Shown here one piece after another: positions 20,323 through 33,063 of a DNA stretch of 64,000 nucleotides. This DNA is from Adiantum capillus-veneris. Its lineage: Eukaryota; Streptophyta; Polypodiopsida; Polypodiales; Pteridaceae. Below the pieces are notes generated by a model, which had not been told where the DNA came from, ran no database searches, and saw nothing but the letters and a program-made list of their open reading frames with translations. Both the position numbers and the translations under genes were made by a program. Position 1 is the stretch's first letter, and the number at the start of each line of letters is the position of its first letter. The DNA is taken from positions 109,765,977 to 109,829,976 of the forward strand of contig CM043949.1 in the NCBI GenBank assembly GCA_014529385.2. Direction: 5' to 3'.

Positions 20323-22266
20323 TGTTGCTAAATTGGCTTTATCTAACATAAAAATAATTCTAAATGAATTATTGGATTTATAAGTGAGAGGGTTTTCTCG
20401 CTTGGAACCCCAAGGAAAAATAATTCTAAATGAATTATTGGAATTTTAAGTGAGAGGGTTTTTCTCACTGGAGACATCCGAGAACAAAGTATTCCTAGTG
20501 CGTCATTCAAAGTAATGACGGGAGCACTCAGAACGGGAAAATCTGTAAGGCCACCAGGAACGGGTACTTCTGATGCGTCACATCGGATAAGTGACAGGGA
20601 GCATCGGAAAGAAGTATCCGACCATCCGGGAACGGACATCTCTGATCCGTCATAGGATGGGTGACATAGAGCATCGTGAAGCAGATTGTACCGTAAGTTC
20701 GGTAGGAAAGGACTAGGTGATGGGTATTCCTAATGCGTCACAAGGTGGGTGACGGGTGCATCGGAAAGGGGATATCCATAGTCAAGAGGAAATTCCGAAC
20801 TGTGTTAGAATTGTGCACAAGGAAAAGCAAGCACTTGAATGAAGATGGGTTCAAAGGAAACTTAGAGGAAAAACAGATGCTTTCTGAGAAAGCGGGATTG
20901 CTTTTCGAAAAAGCAGATGCTTTCCCGTGAGGAAGTCTATGTCTGCATTGCAATTGTGCGTGTGATTGCATCCAGGGACACCTGGGAAGTGCTGTGAAAG
21001 CATTGTTTTTAACTTATAAGGTTTTATTGAGCTTTTGGGCAGATTCAGACTATTTTTAAAATACACCGGCCGCCCATTTAATAAGTGGGCAGCCATCTGA
21101 TAACTAAGGCAACAGATCAGCCAGCGTTTTCTCTCTCTCTCTCTCTTTCTAGCAGAACAGCTGCGATCTCTATGCGAGCAACTATTCGTGCCCATGGCTA
21201 GGAGCTATAAAAGCATCACATGCCCTCACTCAGAGGGGAGGATCAGTGTTCGCAAGAAGGAGATGCTGCTGCAGAGTTCACCCGCAAAGAAGACGTTTGC
21301 CGGTTATGCCCATGACTGTCCCAAGTGTACCCGATGTCGCCAAGACCTAGTACACGAGTTTCCTCGCGAAGAAGTGCCTACAGAGCGTGTTTCCATCGCG
21401 ACAAGTTGCTGTTTTTCTCTGTTTTCAGCCCATAAACATTGTAAACGGGGCTGATTTACGAGAAGGAACCCGAGAACACACCTCTTTTGTGTGTAGGATT
21501 GGAAGAGAGTATTTTCTATGCAGAGATCTCTTCCGGGGAATTGCTTTTCGAGAACTGAGCTGCGTTTCGAGCGTCGAGATTGTGAAGGTGACGATTTTCA
21601 TGTTATGATCTCTGAGTATTTGATTGCAAGTGTATTTCCTCTTCGTGAGGGAGTAGGAGCAGAGGACGGCATGAGCCTCTGCAGGAGAAAAGCGCTCTGA
21701 GGAACTAGAGCCAGATCAGCCCAAGGGTTTCGTACCCAAGTTTGGGAAGCAGATCCACGGATCGAAGAGAGGTAGACTCTCGAGATGTGATCCGGAAGTT
21801 GAAATTCCCAAGGGAAGGACTTCGTGTCCAGGAAAGCGGAGTGGAAGAGGACTCTGGAAACAGAGTTAGAAAAGAGTTGCAGGGATGTCATGCCCTAAGT
21901 TTAGAAGGTGAGATCCAGAGGCGAGAACCTTGATTCTCGAGGATTTGGAATAAGGAACGGAAGTTCCTTGGAATAGGGTTTTGCCCTAGGAATAGGAAGC
22001 CAAGGCTTCCAGGAACCATCAAGTCTTATTCTAGAACGAAGTGGTAACACGTTCGGTTCAAGTGCTTGTATAAACTTCTCCTCAATAATAAAGATACTAT
22101 TATGGGGGGGGACCAGCCCATCTTCTGTTCCCCAGGACTATGTCGATCTTCTCACTCTCTCTCTCTCTTTATCTATTGCTCTCTATATCCTTTGGCTTCA
22201 GTATTAAGTGATAAATTCTATTTATCCGAGTATATATTATATTGTTATGCGCTCCCGTTTGTGACA
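20323..22266 (+). repeat. D 3' LTR
   Basis: Only scattered substitutions and small indels separate it from the 5' copy over 1.94 kb (for example 17 extra bases near 20863 and a shorter poly-A/TC stretch near 21140). It is preceded by the purine-rich AAGTGAGAGACA. Confidence 0.92.
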
Positions 22267-22271
22267 GCGAT

Positions 22272-22368
22272 CACCTCTATTAACTCCTTGCTTATGGAGT
22301 TCCCAAGCGAGGACACCTTGGCTGAAATTAAGCGTCGAGCGCTGAAAATCTGTGTGGCCAATCGGTAA
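22272..22368 (+). pseudogene. Putative host exon, 3' piece, between D and E
   Basis: The frame continues from 15618-15643: ITSINSLLMEFPSEDTLAEI, then KRRALKICVANR and TAA. A GT (22365-22366) one base before the stop could be a splice donor. In another frame the sequence goes on as LSECNYSHKDAHKLLWV up to the E insertion at 22427, so a one-base indel may have broken a longer exon. The protein is unrecognised. Confidence 0.4.
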
Positions 22369-22426
22369 AGCGCTTGTCTGAGTGCAACTATTCCCACAAG
22401 GATGCACACAAGCTTCTATGGGTTGC

Positions 22427-23901
22427 TGTCACCAGCGTGTGACTACTATCTATCCTTTTTGTTGATTTCTTTCTTATTATCTATTTACTTTCACTTTTTG
22501 GAAACACCCCTCGGGAAATCTAACTGCCCTGCATTGCAGAGCTAGTGTGGAACTGTCCAGAGGGAGTCCAGGCCTGAGGGCAAGAGAGCACTAAGGTTGG
22601 ACAAGGACTATGGTTAGCCAAAGGGGGTCATTGACTAGCCAAAGTGGAATCCTTTGCTACAGAGACTACATTTCAATTCTGGATGTGGCCGCAGTGTACA
22701 AAGAGGGTCGGATGACCTAGAAAGATACAATGGCAGCATCTCCTAAAATTTAGGGAACTGCTATTTTGGGACCTGAAAATGTGTTTGCGTCATTACCTTT
22801 GGAATGACAAGGGGAACATTTCCTTACTCTGCCGTGAAGTCAACTGGGCAACCGGTTGGGAGATTTTTAGGCGGCAACCCTGAAACGGGAAAGTGCTTGT
22901 AAATGTGCCAAGTGGCACATTCTGGTGCAGTTTCCAATGCAAGAAGGAGTTGGCGCGGAATTTGAAGGGAAGAAGGGCTCATTTGCTGATTTTTGTCACA
23001 GGTTAAGAGCTATGGAGTGCTTGTTTTCCCTCTTATGCACAGTGCGGTGCTAGGAGTGATGCCCTGCACGCTACGCACTGCCCTCTCTCTCCCCTATGGC
23101 AGTATGTTATGCCCCATTAGTGGGCTCTTCATTTGACCAATGTACAGTTGGGTGGGTTCATGCGCGATTGCCGAGGCAAGAGCCTCTTGCACAGGTACTG
23201 GATTAGCTAGCGGCTAATCCCCCGCAGGTACAGGTGATTCGGAGAGGTTTCACGCTCGAAATCTCGTCCGATTCATAGGGCAAGTAGCCCTACAAGTGCG
23301 GGAGCTCAAGGACTTGCTACGGATACGACCGGCACGCGAAACGGAGCCCGAAACAGTAAATTACAGCCTGCTGTGTATTTTTGCAGGTTTAGGGTTTTGG
23401 CCCTAAACGGACCCTAATACCCCCAGGAGGTTCGGGGACGCAAGGGGACCGTTGTACAGGCGATCTGGCGCATTTTCAGGGCTGAAAACAGAGAATTCAG
23501 CGTGCTGCAGATTCTCGCCAGGTTTTGCAAAGTGCTCGTATACGTCGGGAAAGTCATTTAATGCGTGGGAATACTGACCGTGAAGGGTTCTAGTACAGTT
23601 ATGCTGCCGAAATCAGGCCAGAACAATCAAAATTCAGCCAAGGTTGTGTGGGGCAGCTTGGAAAGAACCACTACGTTTATTCCCTCTTTTAAACAATAAA
23701 GAAATACCGAAAGGGGCGCCTAAGTTAGGGGCCAATCTGGTGTCGGTCTTCTCATACAAGTGCATTCTAGCACCTGTATCCCATTCCCCTCGCTTGTGTC
23801 ATTATAGCACAGGTAGAATAGACGACTAATTATGGGTGAAAGCTAAATCAAGGATTGAAGTAAAGTCTACCGCCCTTTTTGGATTGAACAGGCCGGTTTC
23901 A
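22427..23901 (+). repeat. E 5' LTR
   Basis: Starts with the inverted motif GTCAC..GTGAC. The polyadenylation signal AATAAA (23695-23700) sits in AATAAAGAAATACCGAAAGG, shared with the solo LTR and F. Confidence 0.93.
23695..23700 (+). terminator. Polyadenylation signal in the E LTR
   Basis: AATAAA in a block conserved in otherwise diverged gypsy LTRs (1556, 27385, 34345, 39356 and, antisense, about 103 and 48919). It should mark the R region. Confidence 0.6.
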
Positions 23902-24008
23902 AGGTTCCATCGACGGGATTAAATCACTTTTTCCCATAGAAGTGAGCCTTGGTCAATTTGTGCTTGAAGACACAGGGGATCATAGGCCAGACACACGAAA
24001 TTGCAATT

Positions 24009-26105
24009 ATGGCTGAGAGACCAGATGATGTGACTGAAGAGGTTTCCTCTTCACAGGGTCAACAGACATATGAAGTGGGTGAGTCCTCAAGACCACCACA
24101 GACGGATGATGATATATTCAGGACCCAGTTGGTTACTGTTGTGGCTATGTTCACACAAGTAATGCAGAACCCGAGGTTTTTAGCCTTTCTGCAACCTCCT
24201 GTTCCGTCTCAGCAAGTTGGGTCACTGGATCATATTCAAAAGCCTGTTAAGGCTCGAGCACAGGTGATTCATACTGCACAGTCAATGGAAACACCTGTAC
24301 ACTTGACGGAGAACATGCAGTCTCCACAACCTATGCCTAAGGTGCAAGAACAGGCTGCTGAGATGCCAGTCTTTCAAGCTGTACCAGTTCAGCCCGCCAC
24401 CTTTCAGCAGCCTATAGCTGGTTCTAATGGGCAGGGAAGCAACCTACAGGCTATGTAACAGGTCTTCCCACCACCTTCAGTACACCCTGGCTATTTTGGA
24501 GGTGGATCGGTATTCCAGAGCATGGTTGGTCATGCACCTGGAAATCAGTTTTACACGCCAGGAACAGTGTTTGGGGGTGCTCAAACGATGATGCCTAACC
24601 CCATGTACAATGTCATGGGTATGCAACCAGGGTTTCAGAGCACTCAGGGCCAATTTGGGATGCCACAGGCAAATTTTGGTATGGCTGGAATTACAAATCA
24701 GCAGCCAAATATGGCATTTCCAGGTCAAATTAATAGCGGCCAAGGAACACAGATGAACCCTAATAGTGTTCCCATGTTTCAGTCACTTCCATATGACAAT
24801 TTAACGCCGTTGGAGAGGCCAACTCCGTACAAAGAAGGTGGCAAAGGTGTGTCTTTCACGACCTTTACAGGATTTGATGACAGGAAGAAGGCCCTCTCAT
24901 TCCTCCAGCAGTTTGATAAGGCCTATGCAGGGGAAACTTTACAGAGGCTTCAAAGGTCCGCAAGGCAGCCACTTTCTTGACAGGGAATGCGGGACAATGG
25001 TGGACAACTTTATTGCTTCAAGGGCAAGCTCCGTCCACATGGATTTACTTCAAGCAGATTTTTGCAGCAGCATGGTTATTTGATGACTTTGAAGCAGATG
25101 TCATGACAGAATGGCACCAGCTTAATGCTGCCACTTGCAGAAATCTGGATGATTACAATCGGAAGTTTTGGAAAGCTCTACTTTCAGTAACTTCCTATAG
25201 GTTTGTGCCATTGACAGAACAGATTGAAAAATACTGTTGTGGCCTACCTAAAGGATTGAGAAAGTACTGTACGAAGACAAAAGTCACTACTTTGACACAG
25301 CTCATCGAGGTAGCAAACACTGGCAATGGTTTGCTCAAGGGAGAAGATTGTGAATTTAACACTGGCGTCAAGGCAGGATCAGGCAAGAAAAATTCAACCA
25401 AGAAGCACGTTCGCAATGAGGCTCCTAAAGGGACTCAGGAGTCAGCCAACGCAGGGAAAGATAAAGCTACGGCTGAATCAGAAAAGGGACCAGCAAAGAA
25501 ATGGAAAAGACGTTTTCCTCGCAAGTCAGAAGAGCAAAAGAAGGTCCTGAGGACAGAGAACAAATGCTTTATATGTGAGCGGCCTGGCCACATTGCTTAC
25601 AATTGTCCTACAAAGAAAAGGCCAGCTGATTCTGAAGACAAGGAGGACAGGAAAGGAAAGAAGCCCAGGGCTGGTCTAGTGCCAGATATGGTGGGCGACA
25701 AGCCAAATTCAGATGCAAGTGAGCTTTGCAGAGCATGGGGAAAGGTCAGGGATCAAACAGTGCTTATCTTCTTTGATTCAGGTGCCAAAGCCAACTTCAT
25801 TTCCCTAGAATTGGCTTCGAAGTTGGGAATCAAACCTGAAGAGATGGGGTATACAGCAGAGGCAGGTTTGGCATGTCCTGGCCATACAGAGGTTGTGACA
25901 CCCATCATCGGAAAGTTGGGTCTACATATCCAGTCCTATGTAGATGCTGAAGAATTTTACATCATGCCACTGGATGGATGTGATGTGTTGTTAGATATTC
26001 CTTGGATGTTTCGTGTACAGGGAATCATGGATGCCTACAACAAAAAGATCACTGTACAGAGCAGGGGAAAGACTCACATTCTGGATGTAAAGCTTAAAGG
26101 GGAGT
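24009..26105 (+). pseudogene. E gag-protease, truncated by F insertion
   Basis: Start MAERPDDVTEEVSSS, then a long Gln/Pro/Met/Gly-rich segment, with an in-frame TAA at 24456. The Gag core follows; a one-base deletion near 24930 shifts the frame. Downstream are WWTTLLLQGQAP and SVTSYRFVPLTEQIEKYCCG, a basic linker, the zinc knuckle CFICERPGHIAYNC (CX2CX4HX4C) and a retropepsin with the intact active site FFDSGAKANFIS. It ends at HILDVKLKGE where F is inserted. This unit would make capsid and nucleocapsid and process the polyprotein. Confidence 0.9.
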
Positions 26106-27586
26106 ATGTCACGAGGACGTGGCAGTTATTAACCATGTCACAGAGATGTGGCAACTGCTAACCTTGGTTGTTGGTTTCTTTCCAATGGGGTTTATTTTAT
26201 TTGTTTAAGACCCTCTTTTTGAAGTAGCAAACGGTCGGACATTGTATGGCCAATGTGAACGGTAGATTCACCCGCAGACGGGAAGTGGTCGGCACTGGAA
26301 TTCGTATGGTAAGAGGATGTCTAGGCTCAGAGCAAGATCATATAGGTCCCCCCGTCGTACTTAGCAAGTTGGTGGATACTAGGAAGTGAACTCAATTAAG
26401 GCGTAAAGTCAAGGTGGGACTACCAACAAAAAGTATCCGACAGTTGGGCCACATTGCATTTTTGGATGCGGTCCCAATGAGGATAGATGGTCAGAAGACC
26501 AGTGGGAGCCCAACGGAAGCATCTCCTAAAATTTAGGGAACTGTTTTGGGCCACGAAATGTGTGCGCGTCATTACCTTCGGTATGACTAGGGGAACACTT
26601 TACAACTCTGCCGCGAAGTCAACTGACGCACCAGTTGAGATATTTTTAGCAGGGAAGGACAGCGCAAAGTCGGAAACTGGGCGACGTGTCAGCTTGTGAG
26701 CGATTCTGCCACTCTGGGAGGCAAAAACGAGCTGCATATCAACAAAGGGGGCGCCATTTTCAGCCACAGGCGGATTGCAATAGGTACAGAAGCTATGGAA
26801 TGCTTACCTTGCCCTCTATGCACAGTATGGTGACGGGAGTGATGCCCCGCACGCTACATACTGCTCTCTTTCTCCCCTACGTGCAGTTATGTGATGCCCC
26901 ACAAGAGGGCTACTCATTTGACTGATGTACAGTTGTGTGGGTTCATGCTTTTGTGCTGAGGCAAGAGCCTCCTTGAGCAAGAACAGGGGTAGCTAACTGC
27001 TGCTCCAAAGCAGGCACTGGTGAGGGTCATAACCTCACCGTACAGGTGCAAAATCAGCGCTGTGTATGCGCTGTAATTTGACTGTTTTTCAGCCATACGG
27101 ACGCCAGGATCATTGGGAATCGTGCCCCACTAGCAAAGGACAGTTAGGGGACTGTTTGGGGCTGAAAACAGGGCAAAAACCAGTAAATACAGTGTGCTGA
27201 ATTTACTGTTTTTGGACAGGAATCAGAGGGTATACGACAGTGCAAGCGAGTTCCAGCAGGGGAATTGGTTTCGCGCAAGTTTTGGGGCTGTTATGCTGCC
27301 GAAATTTGGCCAAATCAAATGGTATCTAGGTGGATACACGTGAAGGATTCCCAGGACCTTACCTTGTAATTTACCCTCCTAAAGAATAAAGAAATACCGA
27401 AAGGGGCGCCAATTTTGGGGCCTACAGGTTGTCGGCGTCTGCTCGGAGCATTCTAGCTTCCGAGCCGTGTGTGTGATGAAGTGTTAATTCTCGTTACAGG
27501 TCTCCTTTGCAAAGTGCTGTGTGTGTGTGTTTAAGTAAAGATTTTCGGGTGAAAGCCAACGCCTACCGCCCTACGGGCCGGTTTCA
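26106..27586 (+). repeat. F 5' LTR
   Basis: Starts (A)TGTCACGAGGACGTGGCAG and ends GGGCCGGTTTCA. AATAAA at 27385-27390. Confidence 0.93.
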
Positions 27587-27684
27587 TGGTTCCATTGCCG
27601 GGATATCAATCACTTTTTCCTCAAAGAGTGAGCCTGGATTGTTCAGGGTAAAGACACACAGTCCAAGAACGCGGGGATTACACT

Positions 27685-30600
27685 ATGGCCGACAAGGGGA
27701 AGGGAATTATGGAAGAGGGTTCCTCTCCAAAGGACAGGCAGGAGATTCCTATGGTTTTTGAGATTGGCGAGAGCTCACGGCCACGTCAGTCTGTACCTCC
27801 TGTCAACGTGAATGTCCCTCCAGTAGTACAGGGCTTTATGACAGGGCAACTTGAGGATGATGCGTTTAAGACTCAGTTAGTTGCCGCGGTGAATGTCTTT
27901 TCGCAGCTGGTGCAGAATCCGAGGTTTATGGAATTCTTGCAAGCGCCACCAGTGCAACAGCAAAAAGGCAACCTACGCCGCGTATAGAGCTTGTTGAAGC
28001 TCAAGCCCAGGTACTTCATGAGGCGCAGGAGGAAAGGGAACACTCGCATGTTGCGGAGTCGGGGGCTCCAAAGCAGGTTCCTCCCGTGCTTGAACAGGTG
28101 GCTAGAACGCCTATTCCACAGGTTATGCCAGTTCAGCCCGCCACCTTTCAGAGCCAGCATGCTGTCTTGAATGGACAGGGAGCTGGATACCAGGCTATGC
28201 ACTCAGTTTTTCCACCACCCACGGTACATCCTGGGTATTTCGGGGGTGGATCAGTGTTCCAAAGTATGGCTGGTTATGCGTCTGGAAGTCAGCCGTACAT
28301 GCCAGGAACAGTGTTTGGGGGTATGCAAGGCATCATGCCAAACCCCATGTATGGTACTATCGGCATGCAGCAAGGTTTCCACGGCAACCAGGGCCAGTTT
28401 GGGGTGCCACAGGGTCATTTTGGCATGGCTGGTTTTTCTGGACAGCAGCCAGATATCGCACCTCTGACGCAAAATGTGAATGGCCAACACGTGCCGATCA
28501 TGCCTAGTACAGTGCCCATGTTGCAGACCATTCCGTATGACAACTTGGGGGCACTAGAGAAGCCGAAGGCTTACAAAGAAGGTGGTGCAGCGGTAAAGTT
28601 CAGTACCTTCAGTGGTTTCGAGGACAAGACAAAGGCACTCACTTTCCTCCAACAGTTTGATACAGCTTATGCGGGAGGGAATTTTACAGAGGCCTCGAAG
28701 GTCAGGAAAGCTGCCACTTTCTTAAAGGACAATGCGCTTACATGGTGGACGACATTGTTAATGCAAGGACAGGCACCCGCCACTTGGGTTTACTTCAAGC
28801 AAATGTTTGCATCTGCTTGGCTATCAAATGAATTTGAAGCCGATGTCTTGACAGATTGGCACCAGCTTACGACAGCTTCGTGCAAGAGCTTGCTGGAGTA
28901 CAATAGGAGGTTTTGTAAAGCATTACTCTCAGTGACCTCCTACAGATTTGTGCCACTGACAGAGCAGATAGAGAAGTATTGTTGTGGGTTGCCTAAAGGG
29001 CTTCGCGATTACTGTACAAAGAATAGAGTGGCTACCCTTACTCAGCTTATGGAAGTTGCGAACACTGGTCTTGCCCTGTTGAAAGGAGAGGACAGTGGAT
29101 TTCCGAGCAGTGATAAAGGAGGGCAGCAGAAGAAAAATTCAGCGAAGAAGCCCTTTGTGAAGACGGCTCCTGATGCGTCACAGGGGTCAGAAAACGCCAC
29201 CAAGGACAAGGATTCAGCTGGGACTTCTGGAGCGCAGGCAAAGAAACAGAAAAGGAAGCCTTTTGTGCGCAAGTCGCTCGAGGAAAAGAAGATCCTAATG
29301 GCTAAGAACAAATGCTTTATATGCGAGCAGCCTGGTCATCTTTCTATCAATTGTCCACAAAGGAAAAGGCCAGCTGACTCAGAGGATAAAGAAGACCAGA
29401 AAGGCAAGAAGCCTAAACCCACGGCAGGTTTAGTGCCAGACATGGTGGGTGACAGGCCCAACACAGATGCCAGTGAGTTATGCAGGGCATGGGGTAAAGT
29501 TAGGGATCAGACGGCACTCATCTTCTTTGATCCAGGTGCCAAAGCCAACTTTATCTCACCAGAGTTAGCTATGAAGCTCGGCATCAAAGCTGAAGAGATG
29601 GGGTACACAGCAGAGGCAGGGTTGGCATGTCCTGGCCACTCAGAGTGTGTTACTCCCATCATTGGAAAACTGCGTCTGCATATTCAGTCGTATGTGGACA
29701 CTGAAGAGTTTTACATCATGCCGCTGGAAGGTTGTGACGCCTTGTTGGGGATCCCGTGGATGTTCCGAGTGCATGGAGTCTTGGATGCCTACAACAAAAA
29801 GATCACTGTACAGCATAGGGGCAAAACTCACATCTTGGATGTAAAGCTTAAAGGAGAGTCAGTCCCTATTGTATCTGCTTCTGCTATCACTTCTGTAATA
29901 AAGAATCATCTTTCTGTGTACTTGATTTTTGCACGTGATGTCTCAGATAGGGATCAGTCAAATTTATCTGTGTTAGATAAAGAAAGGTCAACATTTTTGC
30001 AAAAGTTTAGTGACTGTTTTTCTGATTCATTACCGTCGCAATTACCGCCAGAGAGACCTGAGGACCATCGGATAGATTTGGTGCCAGGGTGTAGCCCACC
30101 AAATAGACCTCCCTACAGGGTTAGTGCGGCGCAGCAGAAAGAGATTATGGGCCAGGTTGAGGAGTTATTAGAGAAGGGGCTGATTCAGCCTAGTTCTTCA
30201 CCCTTTTGCTCCCCAGTGCTCCTAGTGCAGAAGAAGGATGGCTCATGGCGCATGTGTATTGATTACCGTGCGTTGAATAAGAATACCATCAAGAATAGGT
30301 TTCCTATTCCTCGCATTGATGATATTCTCGATCGTTTAGAGGGTGCTGCAATTTTCAGCAGGATAGACCTGAAGAGTGGGTACCATCAGATTCGTATAAG
30401 CCCAGAGGATGTGCACAAGACTGCGTTTAGAACGACATTTGGTCTTTATGAGTTTCTAGTGATGCCGTTTGGGCTAACAAATGCTCCAGCCACGTTCAAC
30501 AGAATGATGGACCGGATTTTCCGCTCGCATCAACAGTTTGTTAGAACATTCTTCGATGACATGATAGTGTATTCGAAGAATGAAGAGGAGCATAGGCGTC

Positions 30601-32894
30601 ACTTGACCATTGTGTTCGAAGAGCTGCGCAGTCACAGGTTACTTGTCAATCCTAAGAAAAGTGAATTCTTCCTTGAAGAGATCCACTTTCTGGGCCACAT
30701 AGTCTCAAAGGATGGTGTAAGAATGGATCCCGCAAAGGTCGAAGCTATCAAGACATGGCCAGACTTGAAGACTGTGCACGATGTCAGAAGCTTCTTGGGA
30801 TTGTGTTCCTACTATAGAAGGTTTATCAGAAATTTTGCAGAGATAGCATCGCCTCTTCACGCATTGCAAAAGAAAGAGGTCACTTTCAGATGGACCCAAA
30901 AAGAGATTTCAGCTTTTAGTCTCTTAAAGGAAAAGTTGACTTCAGATCCAGTTATTGTTTTGCCAGATCTCAGGAAGTCATTTGTGGTCCAGTGTGACGC
31001 GTGTGGCAGTAGCATCTGAGCAGTGCTAATGCAAGATGGACGGGTAGTAGCCTATGAAAGCCGAATTTTGCAAGGGCCAGAGAGGACTATGCAAGTCTAT
31101 GAGAAAGAGCTCTTGGCCGTGATTCATGCGCTTTCTAGCTGGAAGCACTAGCTCTTAGGTGCTGATTTTGTTGTCCAAACAGATCATCAGACCTTGCGAT
31201 ACTTCTTGACACAGTCAAAGTTATCCGAAAAGCATATGCGATGGGCAAACATTCTTTCCATGTTCCACTTCCAGATTATGCATGTGGAAGGCAAGAAGAA
31301 TGTTGTGGCTGATGCGTTATCAAGAAAGCCACAAATTTCAGCTGTGTCAATTCCTTATCATCATGAGTTAGATGACATGAAGGAACAGTATACTGCTGAT
31401 GAAGATTTTGCAAGGATCTTTGAACAGTTACAAGAGGGGCAACATCACGAGCACTACCTCCTCAGAGATGGTTTTATGATGATGCATGGCAGACTTTGTG
31501 TCACTAGGCCACTGCGACATAAGGTCATGGAAGAGAGTCATGTCCCACCGTATGCAGGGCATCGTGGCATTGATGCAACAGTTAAAGCGGTAGAGACGTT
31601 CTTCTATTGGCCTACCTTGAGGAGAGATGTGGATGCCTTTGTGCGAGCATGCATAGTTTGCCAAAAGGTCAAGTTTGACAGGCAAAAGGCACCAGGGTTG
31701 TTACAACCACTGCCGATTCCGGATAAGCCATGGGAAAGCATTGCTATGGACTTTATCTTTGATCTTCCAAGGACGCCAACAGGGAATGATGGTATATGGA
31801 CCATTATCTGCAGGTGCAGCAAGCAGGCCCATTTTATCCCTGTCAGGAAGAAGATAAAATCTGATCAGATGGCACGCTTGTTCATGTACAATGTGTTTAA
31901 GTACCATGGTATGCCACAATCGATTATCAGTGATCGTGATCCTCGCATGACCAGTTTGTTCTGGAGAGGATTGTTTGAGAACATGGGTACTACGCTCAAG
32001 TTCTCGTCTTCGTTTCATCCACAAACTGATGGACAGTCATAAGAGGCCAATTCTACTGTCTTAGATCTGCTGAAATGCTATGTGTCAGATAATAAGGGCA
32101 AGTGGGAACAGTATTTGCCTATGCTTGAGTATGCGTACAATAATACGGTGCATTCGTCTACTGGCAAAGCACCTTTTGAGATTGTTAAAGGCGGCAAAAA
32201 GGTTCCTCCCATTTTGCACACCAAGGACAGGATCTTTGAGGCAGATCGATATGTTGAGAACATGGATGAGATGTATAAGAAGATTAAAGTTGCCTTGGAG
32301 AAGACTCAGGCAAAACAGAAAAAGGCTGCTGATCGTCACCGTCGTGAATTGCTACTATCACCTGGTGATTGGGTTCTCTTAAGGTTCGAAAAGGCAAGGT
32401 TAAAGAAGATGAAGGGCAAGGAACGGCTGTTTCCTAAGCTCAGCATGCGTTACTATGGGCCTTTTCAAGTGCTTGACAAGATTAGCGATGTGGCTTACAG
32501 GCTGAAATTGCGTGATGCGTGGAAGATTCATAATGCGTTTCACGTGAGTCTTCTAAGACCCTTCGTGGGTGATGTGCCAGAAGATATGTCAGTTGAGGAT
32601 CAGCCAGAAGTTGAGGAACTTGATGAGATCCTAGTACCTGAGCAAGTTTTGGCACATAAGGACAGAAAAGTTAAAGGACAAGTTGCAAGACGTTATTTGG
32701 TAAAGTTCAAGAACTATCCGCCTATGGATGCAAAGTGGATGGAAGAGCATGAACTGTCAGAGTCACCAAAGGTATTGCAGCTTTACCTTGAAGCCTTTGG
32801 GTTACAGCCTACTTATGCCCCAACCCAACGTGTGCAAAGGAGGGGTAATGATAGAGCTAGTACATCAAATGTACATATGAATTCAGTGCCATAG
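27685..32894 (+). pseudogene. F gag-pol polyprotein with chromodomain, broken
   Basis: Start MADKGKGIMEEG. A frameshift near 27970 leads into a long frame to 31019. Domains in order: Gln/Met-rich N-terminus; Gag core with WWTTLLMQGQAP (about 28740); zinc knuckle CFICEQPGHLSINC (29315); retropepsin (FFDPGAKANFIS, 29530, Ser to Pro in the D-S/T-G site); reverse transcriptase with the FFDDMIVYS catalytic box (30550); RNase H with QCDACGSS (30990). Integrase follows with CIVCQKVKFDRQK (31655), AMDFIFDLP (31745) and ISDRDPRM (31925). The end has GPFQVLDKISDVAYRL and the chromodomain LVKFKNYPPMDAKWMEE (32700). In-frame stops lie at 31017, 31149 and 32040. Confidence 0.95.
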
Positions 32895-33063
32895 ATGGAA
32901 ATGGCAAAAGTATGAAGGCCTCATTAAGTCATTTGTATCTATGTATGTTACGACCTTTCTTGCGGATACATGCGATGATAAAAGAGTGTTAATAGCACAA
33001 GATCATCAGTGGCGTGTATTTATGGTATGCAATCGAGGACGTTTGCGATTTCAAGAGGGGGGT

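Larger units (their letters stand above)
15644..22266 (+). mobile_element. D: LTR retrotransposon with 1.95-kb LTRs, degenerate interior
   Basis: LTRs 15644-17589 and 20323-22266 (TGTTGCTAAATTGG ... GTTTGTGACA) are nearly identical. They are flanked by gcgat (15639-15643 and 22267-22271), so insertion was fairly recent. The iMet primer-binding site is at 17591-17602. The 2.7-kb interior has only a broken gag and no recognisable pol, so this copy is non-autonomous. Confidence 0.93.
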
